From NCBI RefSeq assembly GCF_012272825.1, contig NZ_JAAWWS010000167.1:68682-102200 (forward strand): 33,519 nt of DNA, written 5' to 3'. Numbering within the stretch: position 1 is the stretch's first letter; every line of letters begins with the position of its first letter. Below the pieces are notes generated by a model. That model was not told where the DNA came from and searched no databases. It saw only the letters and a list, made by a program, of their open reading frames with translations. Below, one piece after another: positions 15,166 to 24,535 of the stretch. A program made the position numbers and the translations under genes. Origin of the DNA: Wenzhouxiangella sp. XN79A. Lineage in GTDB: Bacteria > Pseudomonadota > Gammaproteobacteria > Xanthomonadales > Wenzhouxiangellaceae.

Positions 15166-15521
15166 ATCAAGCCCAGACTCCCTTCTGCCGCTTGCCGCGG
15201 GTTCTGCTGCAGGCAGCACTTCGGCGCGCAGGGCGTGCCCGGTACACAGGGTGGGTGCTTGCAGCGGGCGACCTCGAGTCGGACGTCCACACGGCCTTGC
15301 CGCACGCCGGGGCCGGTGCTCGCCACACAGCTGGACCGAGTGCTCGTTCCGGCCGAGAACACGCTCGCCGTCGGCGGTCGGGGTCAGCCCGAGGGGCCGC
15401 TCGGCAGGGTGGCGGGCTCCGGTCCGGCTTGGTCCCCGGGCCGAACCGACGCAGGACACCGGACCTGGCCCCGGATTTGCACAGCGCGCTGAACCCGAAG
15501 ATCACGGGCGCGGCCGTCGGC
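15166..15521. other. Intergenic region without supported gene
   Basis: This 356-bp spacer lies between the convergent ends of the YcaO and permease genes. Frames are open on both strands because of high GC, but none has a credible start or family pattern. A Cys-rich minus-strand stretch (CKHPPCVPGTPCAPKCC, near 15200-15270) is noted without interpretation. Confidence 0.4.
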
Positions 15522-16748
15522 TCAAGCCAGGTACAGCGCAAGCTGGCCGATCAACGCGCCTGAGCAGACGAAGGCCCCGATCCATGGGACGAGAATGGGG
15601 ACGTCGGGCACATCGTCAGGCTGTTCGCGGCGCTTGAACACGATCAGCGAAGCGTTGACGCCGATAAAGACCACCAGAATGGCGAACCCCGTCGCCGTGG
15701 CGAGCTGCTTGAGCGGTACCAGGAGCGCGAGACCCAGGACAATGCCGCCCACGGTCAGCGTGGCCGCCAGCGGGGTACCGGTTGTCGCGCTGAGTCTTCC
15801 CAGGGTCGCCGGCGCACCGCGGCCGTCGCGGCCGGCATCGAACAGCAGACGGGACGAGGCGATCACCTGAGTAAGGGCGCCGTTGACGATCACGGCCAGG
15901 CTGGCCAGGGCGATCGGCAGTGCCGGCCAGCCTTCGCGCTCGGCTGCCAGCACCAGCGGCGCCTGGGCCGCGGCCAGTTCCTCCAGTTCGCCGACGCCAA
16001 CGAGCGCGGCCGATACGCTCAGGTAGAACAGAACCACCACGGCCAGCGACAGAAGCATGGCCCTGGGCAGGACGCGCTTGACGTCGCGCACTTCTTCGGC
16101 CGCCTGGGCCATGTCGCCGAAGCCGATGAACGAATAGATCGCCAAAAACGCGCCACCCAGCAGCGCGGCCCCGGCCGAACCGTCGATCCGCGCCGGCGCC
16201 GCGGCGATGGCTTGCGGTGCGACCACAAAGCCGTCGCGCAGCGCCCAGAGCACGACCAGGAGCGTGCCGATCCCGATCAGGGTCGTGGCCGTCATCAGCC
16301 AGGCGCTTTCCTTCATTCCGGCCGCGGCCACACCCACGACCGCGAGTGCGACCAGGATCGTTGCCAGCCAGTCGCTCACTGCGATGAAGCTCGACAGGTA
16401 GGCCACGAACCCCGTGATGATGGTCGCGGCCGAGACGACGTTGGCCACGATCAGCGCCCAGCCGGCGAGCGAACCCAGCCAGCGCAGACCGAACGCGCGC
16501 TCCACGTAGTCGACGGGACCGCCGGCGGTGGGCACCCGCGCCGCCATTTCCGAGTAGCTCAGCGCCGTGGTCAGTGCGACCACGGCGGCCAGCAGATAGG
16601 CCAGCGGCGCCAGTCCGCCTGCCTCTCCCAGGACTTCGCCGATGACAACGAAAATGCCGGCGCCGAGGATCGTCCCGGTGCCGTAGAAGGTCAGCTGAAC
16701 CAGGCCGACCTCGCGTTTCAGGGCGCTGTTTCCGGCCTCACCGCTCAT
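15522..16748 (-). CDS. APC-superfamily amino acid permease
   Basis: A 408-residue inner-membrane protein with about 12 hydrophobic helices. The N-terminus has the APC hallmark helix 1 (GTGTILGAGIFVVIGEVLGE), whose broken GAGIF segment forms the substrate site. The helix-6 equivalent, LAIYSFIGFGDMAQAAEEVR, resembles the F-x-G-F-(D/E) element of amino-acid/polyamine permeases. Transport is probably proton-coupled uptake of an amino acid or amine; the exact substrate cannot be told. The start ATG at 16748 has the usual short charged leader (MSGEAGNSALKREVGL). It is alone on its strand, with repeats in its upstream region. Confidence 0.88.
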   Translation of the reverse strand: MSGEAGNSALKREVGLVQLTFYGTGTILGAGIFVVIGEVLGEAGGLAPLAYLLAAVVALTTALSYSEMAARVPTAGGPVDYVERAFGLRWLGSLAGWALIVANVVSAATIITGFVAYLSSFIAVSDWLATILVALAVVGVAAAGMKESAWLMTATTLIGIGTLLVVLWALRDGFVVAPQAIAAAPARIDGSAGAALLGGAFLAIYSFIGFGDMAQAAEEVRDVKRVLPRAMLLSLAVVVLFYLSVSAALVGVGELEELAAAQAPLVLAAEREGWPALPIALASLAVIVNGALTQVIASSRLLFDAGRDGRGAPATLGRLSATTGTPLAATLTVGGIVLGLALLVPLKQLATATGFAILVVFIGVNASLIVFKRREQPDDVPDVPILVPWIGAFVCSGALIGQLALYLA

Positions 16749-16758
16749 GCCGACCTAC

Positions 16759-16915
16759 GGTAACGCAATAGCGCCGCTGGCGGGTCGGCGATCGGGGTCG
16801 AGCAGCGGATCGACGTTCGCAACGAGTGGACAGTCAACGTGAAGGTGGTAACGCAATAGCGTCGCTGGCCGCAACGAATGGACAGTCAATGTGAAGGTGG
16901 TCAACGTGAAGGTGG
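16759..16915. repeat. Interleaved direct repeats upstream of the permease
   Basis: The 22-bp unit GGTAACGCAATAGCGCCGCTGG at 16759-16780 recurs at 16847-16868 with one change. The unit starting CGCAACGAGTGGACAGTCAA (31 bp with GTGAAGGTGG) is at 16818-16848 and 16870-16900 with two changes. TCAACGTGAAGGTGG follows again at 16901-16915. The order A-B-A-B-b suggests a local tandem duplication of about 50-90 bp with internal deletion. Confidence 0.85.
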
Positions 16916-16972
16916 ACAAGCAGGCCAGTGCGGCCGATGCGAGCCGCCGGGATTCGAGCATCGAGCTTCAGC

Positions 16973-17266
16973 ATGCCGGCGCGATGGGAAGAAGACGCTC
17001 AGTGTCCTCACGAGCGAAGGCGTGTCTCGCCGAACAGGAAGGAGTCGGAGACGTCGAGAATTCTTGCCGGACTTGTTGCGATGTTCGTTGCCGGGCTGCT
17101 TTCTGCAACGCTGCAGGCTCCGTATTCGGCAACGCCTTCTTCGGAGCAGACCGTATCGGGCGTGGTCGGCAAGCACATCCCCGTGTGGGTGTCCGGTAGC
17201 TGCGCGTCCGTTTTCCGAGGGTCGGGTTCGCTGCCGCTGATCGTCGTGGCTGATCGTCGTGGCTGA
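16973..17266 (+). CDS. Possible small exported protein, doubtful
   Basis: A 97-residue frame has a hydrophobic stretch (SRILAGLVAMFVAGLLSATL, then QA) like a signal peptide with basic residues before it, followed by a short Ser/Val-rich tail (VSGVVGKHIPVWVSGSCASV). The start codon is unclear and there is no good ribosome-binding site; the frame ends inside the 13-bp tandem repeat. It has no recognised family. It may be a decayed gene or chance coding in a repeat-rich spacer. Confidence 0.25.
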   Translation: MPARWEEDAQCPHERRRVSPNRKESETSRILAGLVAMFVAGLLSATLQAPYSATPSSEQTVSGVVGKHIPVWVSGSCASVFRGSGSLPLIVVADRRG

Positions 17267-17300
17267 TCGTCGTGGCTGATCGTCGTGGCTGATCGTCTCG
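17236..17300. repeat. 13-bp tandem repeat, four full copies plus one partial
   Basis: GCTGATCGTCGTG repeats without change at 17236, 17249, 17262 and 17275 and is followed by a fifth, imperfect copy (GCTGATCGTCTCG) at 17288. A 13-bp period is not a multiple of three, so any copy-number change would shift a reading frame running through it. Confidence 0.9.
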
Positions 17301-17533
17301 GCGGCCACGCAACGGTCGCAGATCGTGACCCGGCGCCATTCCGGCCGGGAGCTGCGTGATTGACCGGCCGAATCCGGTTTGGTATGTTTTTGCCGACACC
17401 AGCGCGGGCGGCGCTCGCCGTGCCGCGCTCCTGTTTTCGGAAATGGAACTTGGCAAGAATGCGCGGGACTACTCGGTCGGCTGCGATTCCCGGAACGTCA
17501 CCTGAATCCTGTTTCTGCACGCGGGGCCGTGCG

Positions 17534-17890
17534 GTGCCCAGCTTCTGTCGTTCCACGCTCGGACTCCTGCTGATCGGCACTGTGCTGGCGGTCGGGTGGC
17601 CACCGTCGGGCCACGCCGAAGGCGACGTCGACGATGCCGCCGGTTCTTCGCCGCCCGTTCGACAGGCCGGCGGCGCCTTTGCCGTGCCCTGGTCGTCGAT
17701 CGACGGGGGCGGCGGCAGAAGCCGCTCTCTCGACTACGACGTACAGGGCACCTTCGGCCAGCCGGATGCCCACGTCATGATCGGCGAAGACTTCACGGTC
17801 AAGGCGGGGTTCTGGCCTTCGGCGGACACGACGAACCTGGATCTGATCATCTTCCGCGACGGCTTCGAGAGTTTCCCGATCACGCGATGA
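17534..17890 (+). CDS. Small exported protein with FRDGFE C-terminus
   Basis: A protein of about 118 residues starting at GTG 17534 ([20 protein letters not shown] then GWPPSGHA), a typical signal peptide. The mature part contains [20 protein letters not shown] and [20 protein letters not shown] then GFWP, a pattern found in many exported bacterial proteins (a GGGG-S...GT-GQPD...GGFWP module). It ends [16 protein letters not shown], the same FxDGFE motif that ends the FG-GAP protein. An ATG at 17459 in the same frame would give 143 residues but a long non-hydrophobic leader. It lies 26 bp before the collagen-like gene and is probably co-transcribed with it. Confidence 0.65.
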   Translation: MPSFCRSTLGLLLIGTVLAVGWPPSGHAEGDVDDAAGSSPPVRQAGGAFAVPWSSIDGGGGRSRSLDYDVQGTFGQPDAHVMIGEDFTVKAGFWPSADTTNLDLIIFRDGFESFPITR

Positions 17891-17916
17891 ACGCTTTCTT
17901 TCTGGAGGATCGACTC

Positions 17917-18825
17917 ATGCTGATGCGCCTCACGCTTGTTCTTCTGTTGCTGGTCGCGGCGCAGGGGCATGCCCAGCAGTCCCCGGCCTTCACCTACCAG
18001 GGCGAACTGCTCCAGAACGGGGTCCCGGCGAACGGCTTGTTCGACATGCAATTCAACCTGCTCGACGGCGATGATCCGGCGACGGCGCTGGTGATCGCCA
18101 CGGACGCCGTCGCCGACGTCGACGTCGAGAACGGGCGCTTCACCGCCCAGGTCGATTTCGGCGCCGTGTTCACGGACGCACCGGCCTGGATCGAGTTGGA
18201 GGTTCGCGAGGCCGGCACCGGGCCGTTCACCGCATTGTCTCCGCCGCAACCGTTGACCTCGGCGCCGTTCGCGGCCTACGCCCTCGACGGGAACGAAGGT
18301 CCGCAGGGCCCGCCCGGTCCGGCCGGCCCGCCCGGTCCGGCCGGCCCGCAGGGGTTGCCCGGGCCGGCGGGGCCGGAGGGTCCCCAGGGCCCCCAGGGCG
18401 AGCCGGGTCCGGTCGGTCCCGAAGGACCGGTCGGTCCGGAAGGTCCCGCAGGCGCGTTCCAGGCGCCCCCGGCAACTCTCGCGATCTTCGGCACGGGCCC
18501 GATCACGCACTTCACCGGCGACGGTTGGGTACTGGAAGCTCTGAATGCCGGCACGCTGCAGCTGCGAGTCACGGAATCGGGTTTCTATACCTTCGCATTC
18601 ACTCATCCGGTGAGCTGCAGCGCAACGAGCCCCATCTCCGGCCAGGCAGATCTTCGGCAGGTCTATAGCTTTCCCTTTTCCCCAGGCGAAACCCTGAGCG
18701 CGACCTTCTGTGATACCGGTTCGACGATGCTGGTTCAGGTCGAGCGGAGCGGAGAAATCGGCTACTTCCGCTGCTGGCGACGCGCCTCCAACAGCAACGG
18801 CTGTCAACGGATCCTGCCCGAATGA
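17917..18825 (+). CDS. Secreted collagen-like (Gly-X-Y) protein, charged type
   Basis: A 302-residue protein with a signal peptide ([20 protein letters not shown]). Residues 24-123 form the common exported module that starts [20 protein letters not shown] and ends [12 protein letters not shown], seen at the N-terminus of many fibre-like proteins. About 17 Gly-X-Y triplets follow (128-179, [23 protein letters not shown]) and a C-terminal beta-rich domain (about 185-302) with four Cys. The ATG at 17917 has GGAGG 8 bases upstream, better than the ATG at 17887. Its triplets contain Glu, unlike the Thr-rich collagen at 9262. The stop overlaps the next gene (ATGA). Confidence 0.88.
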   Translation: MLMRLTLVLLLLVAAQGHAQQSPAFTYQGELLQNGVPANGLFDMQFNLLDGDDPATALVIATDAVADVDVENGRFTAQVDFGAVFTDAPAWIELEVREAGTGPFTALSPPQPLTSAPFAAYALDGNEGPQGPPGPAGPPGPAGPQGLPGPAGPEGPQGPQGEPGPVGPEGPVGPEGPAGAFQAPPATLAIFGTGPITHFTGDGWVLEALNAGTLQLRVTESGFYTFAFTHPVSCSATSPISGQADLRQVYSFPFSPGETLSATFCDTGSTMLVQVERSGEIGYFRCWRRASNSNGCQRILPE

Positions 18826-19361
18826 CTCGATCGGACCTGATCGCGGTCCTCGCTCTCGCATTGGCCGCCGTCGCGCTGTTCCGCAGCGGTCCGGGCACGG
18901 AGACGGAGCGGCCGCTTCTCGATCGCGATTCGGCGGCGTCTTCGGCGCGGTCGGCCGACGGCGCTCGGACGATGGATGTCGCCGCGCTGGAGGAACGCGA
19001 ACGGCGGCTCGATGAACAGTGGGTCCGACTGAACGAAGGGCTCGAGGTGCTGGACGAGCGCCGCGCCGAGGTCGAGCGGCTCGAAGCCTCTCTCGCAGCG
19101 CGCTTCTCGTCGAACGACCCTCCCGCGGACGCGGGCGACGAGCCCGGGAGCAACGCCGCCGCAGCCCGGCTGCACCCGCGCTACGTCTCCTTCGCGATCC
19201 CGCCGGAGGTCGAGATCTCGGTGGCACAGGACGAGGATGGATCGGTGCGCGTCCTGAACCGGGATCCGGAGCTCGCGTTCACGCCGATGGTCATCGAGGC
19301 GGAACAGGAAGACGGCAGCGTGGATCGGATCGTCATCGAGATCCCGCCCGTCGATCAATAG
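18822..19361 (+). CDS. Membrane-anchored coiled-coil protein of unknown function
   Basis: A 179-residue protein with one N-terminal membrane helix (about 6-20, [15 protein letters not shown]). Residues 54-95 form a strongly charged helix with heptad character ([20 protein letters not shown], then [18 protein letters not shown]). A compact C-terminal part (118-179) of predicted strands follows ([40 protein letters not shown]). Its ATG overlaps the stop of the collagen-like gene by four bases, which implies translational coupling and a linked role, perhaps in handling or anchoring the collagen-like protein at the envelope. That role is inferred from position only; no family was recognised. Confidence 0.75.
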   Translation: MTRSDLIAVLALALAAVALFRSGPGTETERPLLDRDSAASSARSADGARTMDVAALEERERRLDEQWVRLNEGLEVLDERRAEVERLEASLAARFSSNDPPADAGDEPGSNAAAARLHPRYVSFAIPPEVEISVAQDEDGSVRVLNRDPELAFTPMVIEAEQEDGSVDRIVIEIPPVDQ

Positions 19362-19555
19362 CGCGCCCGTCGAGCGGTTCATCGTATATCAACAACGCGG
19401 CCCGAACGATGCCGGTGCCCCGATCCCCGACTTCCGATGGACCGCGTCCGGTAGACTCCCGGCACACGCTCCTGCAGGCCTCGGGCATGTACCCGTGTCG
19501 GTGGAGTGGCTCTCGCTTCGGCCCACGACCGAGCGCGTGAATTCGCGGAGACAAC

Positions 19556-20146
19556 GTGTCCGAACGCATCTTCATTCTGAACGGCCACCCGGGGCCGAGC
19601 TCGATCACCCGCGAAGCGGTAGCCCGATACGCGGCCGCGGCAACGGCGGCCGGCCATGAGGTGCGCCTGGTGCAGTTGGCGGACCTCGTCTTCGACCCCG
19701 ATCGCGGCAAGGCGGGCTATGACGACCCGAAGCCGCTGGAGCCCGTGCTCGAAGAATCGCTGGAGAACCTCGAGTGGTGCTCGCACTTCGTGCTGGCGTT
19801 TCCGCTCTGGTGGGGCGGGTTTCCGGCCAAGCTCAAGGGCTGGATCGACCGCGTGTTCCTGAACGGGCGGACCTTCACGACCGACCGGACCACGGCGATG
19901 GGCCTGCCGGCGCCGCTGCTCGAGGGCCGGTCGGCGCGCGTTCTCGTTACCTCCGATACGCCGCGCAGCTTCCTGTGGCTGGCCTACGGCAACGCCATCC
20001 TGCGCCAGCTCAAGGGCCAGATCCTCGGCTTCTGCGGTTTCAAACCGGTGAAGGTCACGTTCTTCGCGCCGGCCTCGCATCCCAAGCCCGGTGCGGTGGA
20101 CAAGCTGCTGGCGCAGATGGAGACTCTTGGCCGCGCGGCGCGATAA
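19556..20146 (+). CDS. NAD(P)H:quinone oxidoreductase-like flavoprotein
   Basis: A 196-residue cytoplasmic protein with a flavodoxin-like fold. FILNGHPGPSSITREAV is the FMN/FAD phosphate-binding loop of the Flavodoxin_2/NQO1 family, and FVLAFPLWWGGFPAKLKGWI is the isoalloxazine-contacting P-x-W-W-G-x-P-A motif with D-R-V-F-L following. Members reduce quinones by two electrons with NAD(P)H, protecting against redox cycling, or regulate K+ efflux (KefF group). The start is GTG at 19556 with GGAGA just upstream. No linked potassium channel gene is present, so a detoxifying quinone reductase is the more likely role. Confidence 0.88.
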   Translation: MSERIFILNGHPGPSSITREAVARYAAAATAAGHEVRLVQLADLVFDPDRGKAGYDDPKPLEPVLEESLENLEWCSHFVLAFPLWWGGFPAKLKGWIDRVFLNGRTFTTDRTTAMGLPAPLLEGRSARVLVTSDTPRSFLWLAYGNAILRQLKGQILGFCGFKPVKVTFFAPASHPKPGAVDKLLAQMETLGRAAR

Positions 20147-20548
20147 CGCGGCGATCTTTTTTGTGTACGCAACCGGTTCAGGTCCGGGTTCCTGCATTGA
20201 CCGGACGGGGGCGCTTGGCTGGGCAAGGCCGGAGATCGTCATGACGATCGCCGGGCGGGAGCGGCCCGGATCCGGTTCGGGGCAGGTGCTTTGCGGAGCC
20301 TCCGCCTCGTTCGCGCTGGCGTGTTGGAACAAGGCCAACCGCGCTCGCAGGGCCCGAACCGGAGCCTCGCGGCAACAGCAGCGTTGCGCCCGCGTAGATC
20401 TTGTCCAGGGCTGTCCTGGTCCGAACGCGGTGCAGGACGTATCGGGCACCCGGTGGTCGGCGATTCCCGGGTCGCTCGAGACCGGAGCCACGCACCGGCC
20501 GACCCGGGCGCTCTCGCCGCGCGCGGGGCCGGTGGCATACTCCGGCCC
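20147..20548. other. Intergenic region without supported gene
   Basis: About 400 bp between the flavoprotein and the RIO kinase. The frames here are open only because of base composition; none has a start with a ribosome-binding site or a family motif. CATACT just before 20549 may belong to the promoter of the RIO kinase gene. Confidence 0.4.
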
Positions 20549-21415
20549 ATGAAAATCCCCGCCCGCCTGCAACCGCTGGCCGATGACGGCCTGATCGACG
20601 AGGTGCTCCGTCCGCTCAAGAGCGGCAAGGAGGCCGACGTGTTCGTGGTCCGCTGCGGCGGGGCGCTTCGCTGCGCCAAGGTGTTCAAGGAGGCCAACGT
20701 GCGGGGCTTCCGGCAGGCCGCGGAATACCAGGAAGGCCGCAGCGTGCGCAACAGCCGACGGGCGCGGGCGATGAACAAGCGCACCCGCTACGGCCAGAAG
20801 GAGCAGGAAAAGGCCTGGCTGAACGCCGAGGTCGACGCGCTGTACCGACTGTCGCAGGCCGGCGTCCGGGTGCCGCAGCCCCATGGCTTCATCGACGGCG
20901 TGCTGCTGATGGAACTGATTACCGACGGCGACGGCAACGTCGCGCCCCGCCTCGACGCCCTGGTGTTCGAAGCCGCGCAAGCACGCGAGTTCCACCACCG
21001 GATCATCGCCGAGGTCGTCCGGATGCTGTCTGTCGGCCTGATCCACGGCGACCTGTCGGAGTTCAACGTGCTGATCGATGCGCAGGGGCCGGTGATCATC
21101 GACCTGCCGCAGGCCGTGAATGCTGCGGCCAACAACAGTGCGGCGATGATGCTGGTGCGCGACGTCGACCGGATGAAGCACTTCTTCGGACGATTCGCCC
21201 CGGAGTTGAAGGCCACGGACTACGGCAAGGAGATGTGGTCGCGGTTCGCCTCCGGCGCGCTCGACGCCGACACGCAGCTGACCGGCGTCTACCGCCCCGG
21301 CCACGAGGACGTGAACCTCGGCGAACTGATGGCGATCATCGACGCGGCGCGCGAGGAAGAGAACGAGCGGCTGGCGCGGATGCGCGAGCTGGAGTCCGGC
21401 GAGCCGGACGACTGA
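20549..21415 (+). CDS. RIO1-type atypical protein kinase
   Basis: A 288-residue protein of the RIO family, atypical Ser/Thr kinases or ATPases found in archaea, eukaryotes and some bacteria. It has the flattened RIO nucleotide loop (LKSGKEADVFVV) with Lys44 (CAKVFK), the helical insert after it (RNSRRARAMNKRTRYGQKEQ), the catalytic loop LIHGDLSEFNVLI (Asp168) and the metal-binding Asp185 in IIDLPQAV. All catalytic elements are intact. In archaea and eukaryotes RIO1 acts in small-subunit ribosome maturation; the bacterial role is little known. The start at 20549 directly precedes the family N-terminus. It is followed at 243 bp by another kinase gene on the same strand. Confidence 0.9.
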   Translation: MKIPARLQPLADDGLIDEVLRPLKSGKEADVFVVRCGGALRCAKVFKEANVRGFRQAAEYQEGRSVRNSRRARAMNKRTRYGQKEQEKAWLNAEVDALYRLSQAGVRVPQPHGFIDGVLLMELITDGDGNVAPRLDALVFEAAQAREFHHRIIAEVVRMLSVGLIHGDLSEFNVLIDAQGPVIIDLPQAVNAAANNSAAMMLVRDVDRMKHFFGRFAPELKATDYGKEMWSRFASGALDADTQLTGVYRPGHEDVNLGELMAIIDAAREEENERLARMRELESGEPDD

Positions 21416-21613
21416 CAGGCGTTGTCCAGACAAGGGCGTGCGGGCAGAGTGGGCCCGATCGCGCGCCCGTTCGCTGGACCCCTGAAACCCGCCGCACCAG
21501 GGCCGGCCGAATCGCCGGCCGGGCTTGCTTCGACGTGTCGGGACCGGCTCGATCGACCCGGTCGGACGTCGCCCTCCGGAGACGAACCGGCATGGCGCGA
21601 GCGATCCCGTGGC

Positions 21614-21619
21614 TATACT
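21614..21619 (+). promoter_or_regulatory. Candidate -10 box of the Ser/Thr kinase gene
   Basis: TATACT in the context GTGGCTATACTCGG lies about 40 bp before the ATG at 21658. No convincing -35 hexamer sits at the right distance, so this is a weak call. Confidence 0.3.
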
Positions 21620-21657
21620 CGGTTTTCCATCGTGCTTTCTATCGCGGAGCGTGCAGC

Positions 21658-24477
21658 ATGAGCGAGTCGGAAGATCGGTCTCGGGACTGCGGGACCACCG
21701 AGGTGATGCCGGCCGAGGACGCGCCGGTCCTGCCCACCAGGATCGGCGGCTATCGAGTGTTGTCGGAACTCGGCCAGGGCGGATTCGGCGTGGTCTACCT
21801 GGCCGAGCAGACCGAGCCGGTTCGCCGGCGGGTGGCCGTCAAGGTCATCAAGCCGGGCATGGACTCCGAAGCGGTGGTCGCGCGATTCGAAGCGGAACGA
21901 CAGGCGCTTGCGGTCATGGACCACCCGGCCGTGGCCCGCGTGTTCGATGCCGGGACCACGGAGGGCGGCCGGCCATTCTTCGTGATGGAATATGTGCGGG
22001 GCGTGCCGATCACGGAGCACTGCGATCGCCAGCGGCTGAGTCTCCGCAAGCGGATCGGCTTGTTCATCCAGGTCTGCGAAGCGGTTCAGCACGCCCACAT
22101 GAAGGGCGTGATCCACCGCGACCTCAAGCCCAACAACATCCTTGTCGAGTACGCCGACCAGGGCAGCAGTGCCCAGGTCCGGCCCAAGGTCATCGATTTC
22201 GGGGTGGCCAAGTCGCTCGACCGGCCGTTGACCGATACGCCGCTGTACACGGCCATCGGCGACCTGATCGGCACGCCGGAATACATGGCGCCCGAGCAGG
22301 CCGGGACCAGCGGCCAGGACATCGATACCCGGGCCGATATCTATGCGCTCGGCGTGGTGCTCTACGAGCTGCTCACCGGGAATACACCCTTGCACGGCGC
22401 GGGGATCAGGAACGCGGGCATCGGCGAGATCATCCGCGTGCTCAGGGACGAGGAACCGGAACGGCCGAGCGCGCGCATCGGCAAGGGCACCGCCGGATCG
22501 GGCATCGATCCGGCCAGGCGCCAGCGCATTGCCGATCGACGCCAGACCGATCCGAATCGATTGCAGCGCGAGCTTCGGAACGACCTCGACTGGATCGTCA
22601 TGAAGTGCCTCGAGAAGGACCGTGCGCGCCGATACGACACGGCCAATGCGCTGGCCCTCGACCTGCAGCGCTACCTTCGCAACGAGCCGGTCACCGCCGG
22701 GCCGCCTTCCGTGGGGTATCGACTGTCGAAGTTCGTGCATCGTCACCGTGTCCCGGTCGCTGCAGCCGGGCTGGTATTGCTGTCGCTGGTCGCCGGCGTG
22801 GTCGCGACCGGTCTCGCGCTGAACGAGACGCGCAATCAACGCGAGCTGGCCGAACAGGCCCGCGAGGACGCCCTCCGCCGGGCCGAAGAACTCTCGCAGG
22901 TGGTGACGTTCCAGTCCAGCCTGCTCGGACAGCTCGACCCCGAGCGCATCGGCCAATCGTTGATTGCAGACATGAACGAGCGATTGCAGCACGCGCTCGC
23001 GGATGAACCGGTGCCGGAGGCGGCGCGGAGAAACCTGCGAGCCAGCTACCAGCTGGCGATCGGAATGATCAATGCGACTGACCTGGCGCGGCAGATGCTC
23101 GACCAGGCGCTGTTGCGGGGTACGGTTTCGGCGATCGAACAGGATTTCGCGAACCAGCCGACGATCCGGGCCGGGTTGCTCCAGACCGTGGGTGAGGTCT
23201 ACGCCGGTCTCGGGTTCTACGATGCAGGCCTGGGTCAGATCCAGCAGGCCCATGCGCTGCGCCTGGCCGCGCTGGGCCCCTCCCACGTCGACACCCTCCG
23301 GTCGCGCGCAGCCCTCGGACAGGTCATGCTGCAGATGGATCGGGTCGATGGTGCGGTCGGACACCTGCAGGCTTCGCTCGACGGCTTCGACGAACTCGGC
23401 GCGGTCGGGGACGCACCGTCCATCCGGACTGCGATCCACCTTGCCAGCGCATACCGCAGGCTCAATCGGCTCGACGAAGCGCTGCAGCTCCTGCGCCAGG
23501 CACGCGAAGAAGCGCAGCGGGTGTTCGGTCCCAAGCACCGGGAAACACTGCAGGTGATCAACACCCTGGCGCTGATCCACCAGTACCGAGGTGAATGGCA
23601 GCAGACCGAGGCGCTGTTTCGCGAAGCCCTGCAGAAACGCCTGGCGACGTTGGGCGAAGACCATCCCGACGTGCTCGAATCCAGGCAGAACCTCGGGTTG
23701 GCGCTATGGGCACAGTACCGACTGGACGAGGCGGAGCCGTATCTTCAGCAGGCATTGACTGACTCGCGCCGCATCCATGGGCAGGACCATCCGATCACGT
23801 TGCAGGTGGCCAACGGCCTGGGTGCCCTGTTCCAGGCCCAGAACCGGCTGGACGACGCTGCGCGCCTGCTGACCGATACCGTGGAGCGCTACCGCCGCGC
23901 GCTGGGCGAGCGACATCATGAGACGCTCACGGCGCTGGGAAACCTGGCCGCCGTCGTCGAGGCCGCGGGCCGTGCCGGCGACGCCGAAGCACTGTACCGG
24001 GAAGCCATGACCGGCTTTGCCCAGACAAAGGGGCCGGACGACCTGAATACGCTCAGGCAGATGAGCAATCTGGGTCTTCTGCTTGCCGAGCGGGGCGATC
24101 TCGGCCAGGCGCAGTCCTTGCTCGCGCAGGTCGTCGAGCGCGGTCTCCGGGCGTTCGGCGAGACCGAAGACGCGCTGATCTGGCTCAACAATCTCGCCTC
24201 CATCGAGCGCGATCTCGGTCACCTCGACAGCGCTCTGCGTCGCGCCGATCAAGCGGTCGCCGCGGCCCGTGTGTCTGCACCGCCTGTCTATCTCGGACGG
24301 TTCCTGATGACGCGATCACGAATCCTTGCGTTGATGAACCGTCATGCCGAGGCGGCCGCAGTGATGGAAGAAGCGCGTGTACTGCTCACCAACACCATGG
24401 GCGCCGATGCCGAGTGGGCCCTCGAAGCGGCCGAGGAGCTCGCCGAGTTCAGGGCTCGGGCCGAACGCGAAACGTAG
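21658..24477 (+). CDS. Membrane Ser/Thr protein kinase with TPR sensor region
   Basis: A 939-residue Hanks-type kinase. Residues 30-345 hold [14 protein letters not shown] (glycine loop), Lys62 in VAVKVIK, the catalytic loop IHRDLKPNN (152-160), DFG (180-182) and [10 protein letters not shown] (205-214), all intact. One membrane helix (about 366-388, [20 protein letters not shown]) separates it from a large periplasmic part. There, from about residue 490 to 930, repeated 42-residue kinesin-light-chain TPR units occur (for example [60 protein letters not shown]). The TPR part probably senses or binds a protein partner. The ATG at 21658 has GGAG upstream; a longer open frame before it lacks family sequence. 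Targets are unknown. Confidence 0.92.
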   Translation: MSESEDRSRDCGTTEVMPAEDAPVLPTRIGGYRVLSELGQGGFGVVYLAEQTEPVRRRVAVKVIKPGMDSEAVVARFEAERQALAVMDHPAVARVFDAGTTEGGRPFFVMEYVRGVPITEHCDRQRLSLRKRIGLFIQVCEAVQHAHMKGVIHRDLKPNNILVEYADQGSSAQVRPKVIDFGVAKSLDRPLTDTPLYTAIGDLIGTPEYMAPEQAGTSGQDIDTRADIYALGVVLYELLTGNTPLHGAGIRNAGIGEIIRVLRDEEPERPSARIGKGTAGSGIDPARRQRIADRRQTDPNRLQRELRNDLDWIVMKCLEKDRARRYDTANALALDLQRYLRNEPVTAGPPSVGYRLSKFVHRHRVPVAAAGLVLLSLVAGVVATGLALNETRNQRELAEQAREDALRRAEELSQVVTFQSSLLGQLDPERIGQSLIADMNERLQHALADEPVPEAARRNLRASYQLAIGMINATDLARQMLDQALLRGTVSAIEQDFANQPTIRAGLLQTVGEVYAGLGFYDAGLGQIQQAHALRLAALGPSHVDTLRSRAALGQVMLQMDRVDGAVGHLQASLDGFDELGAVGDAPSIRTAIHLASAYRRLNRLDEALQLLRQAREEAQRVFGPKHRETLQVINTLALIHQYRGEWQQTEALFREALQKRLATLGEDHPDVLESRQNLGLALWAQYRLDEAEPYLQQALTDSRRIHGQDHPITLQVANGLGALFQAQNRLDDAARLLTDTVERYRRALGERHHETLTALGNLAAVVEAAGRAGDAEALYREAMTGFAQTKGPDDLNTLRQMSNLGLLLAERGDLGQAQSLLAQVVERGLRAFGETEDALIWLNNLASIERDLGHLDSALRRADQAVAAARVSAPPVYLGRFLMTRSRILALMNRHAEAAAVMEEARVLLTNTMGADAEWALEAAEELAEFRARAERET

Positions 24478-24535
24478 CGGAGGCGACGGCGCGTTCACGT
24501 TCGCGCGTCCCTGTGCCCGCCCGGCAAGATCGCGT

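Noticed and set aside
15200..15362. Cys-rich minus-strand mini-protein after the YcaO gene
   Set aside because: No ribosome-binding site or signal peptide and no recognisable spacing of the cysteines.
12766..15459. Long minus-strand open frame (about 900 codons) opposite the OsmC-YcaO gene
   Set aside because: It mirrors the codon pattern of a recognised plus-strand gene in GC-rich DNA and has no family motifs or signal.
16759..16915. Short CRISPR array
   Set aside because: Only two copies of each unit, unequal spacing and no palindromic repeat or cas genes.
19379..21433. Minus-strand open frame of nearly 700 codons across the flavoprotein and RIO kinase genes
   Set aside because: It spans two clearly recognised plus-strand genes and the spacer between; its composition is that of an antisense shadow.
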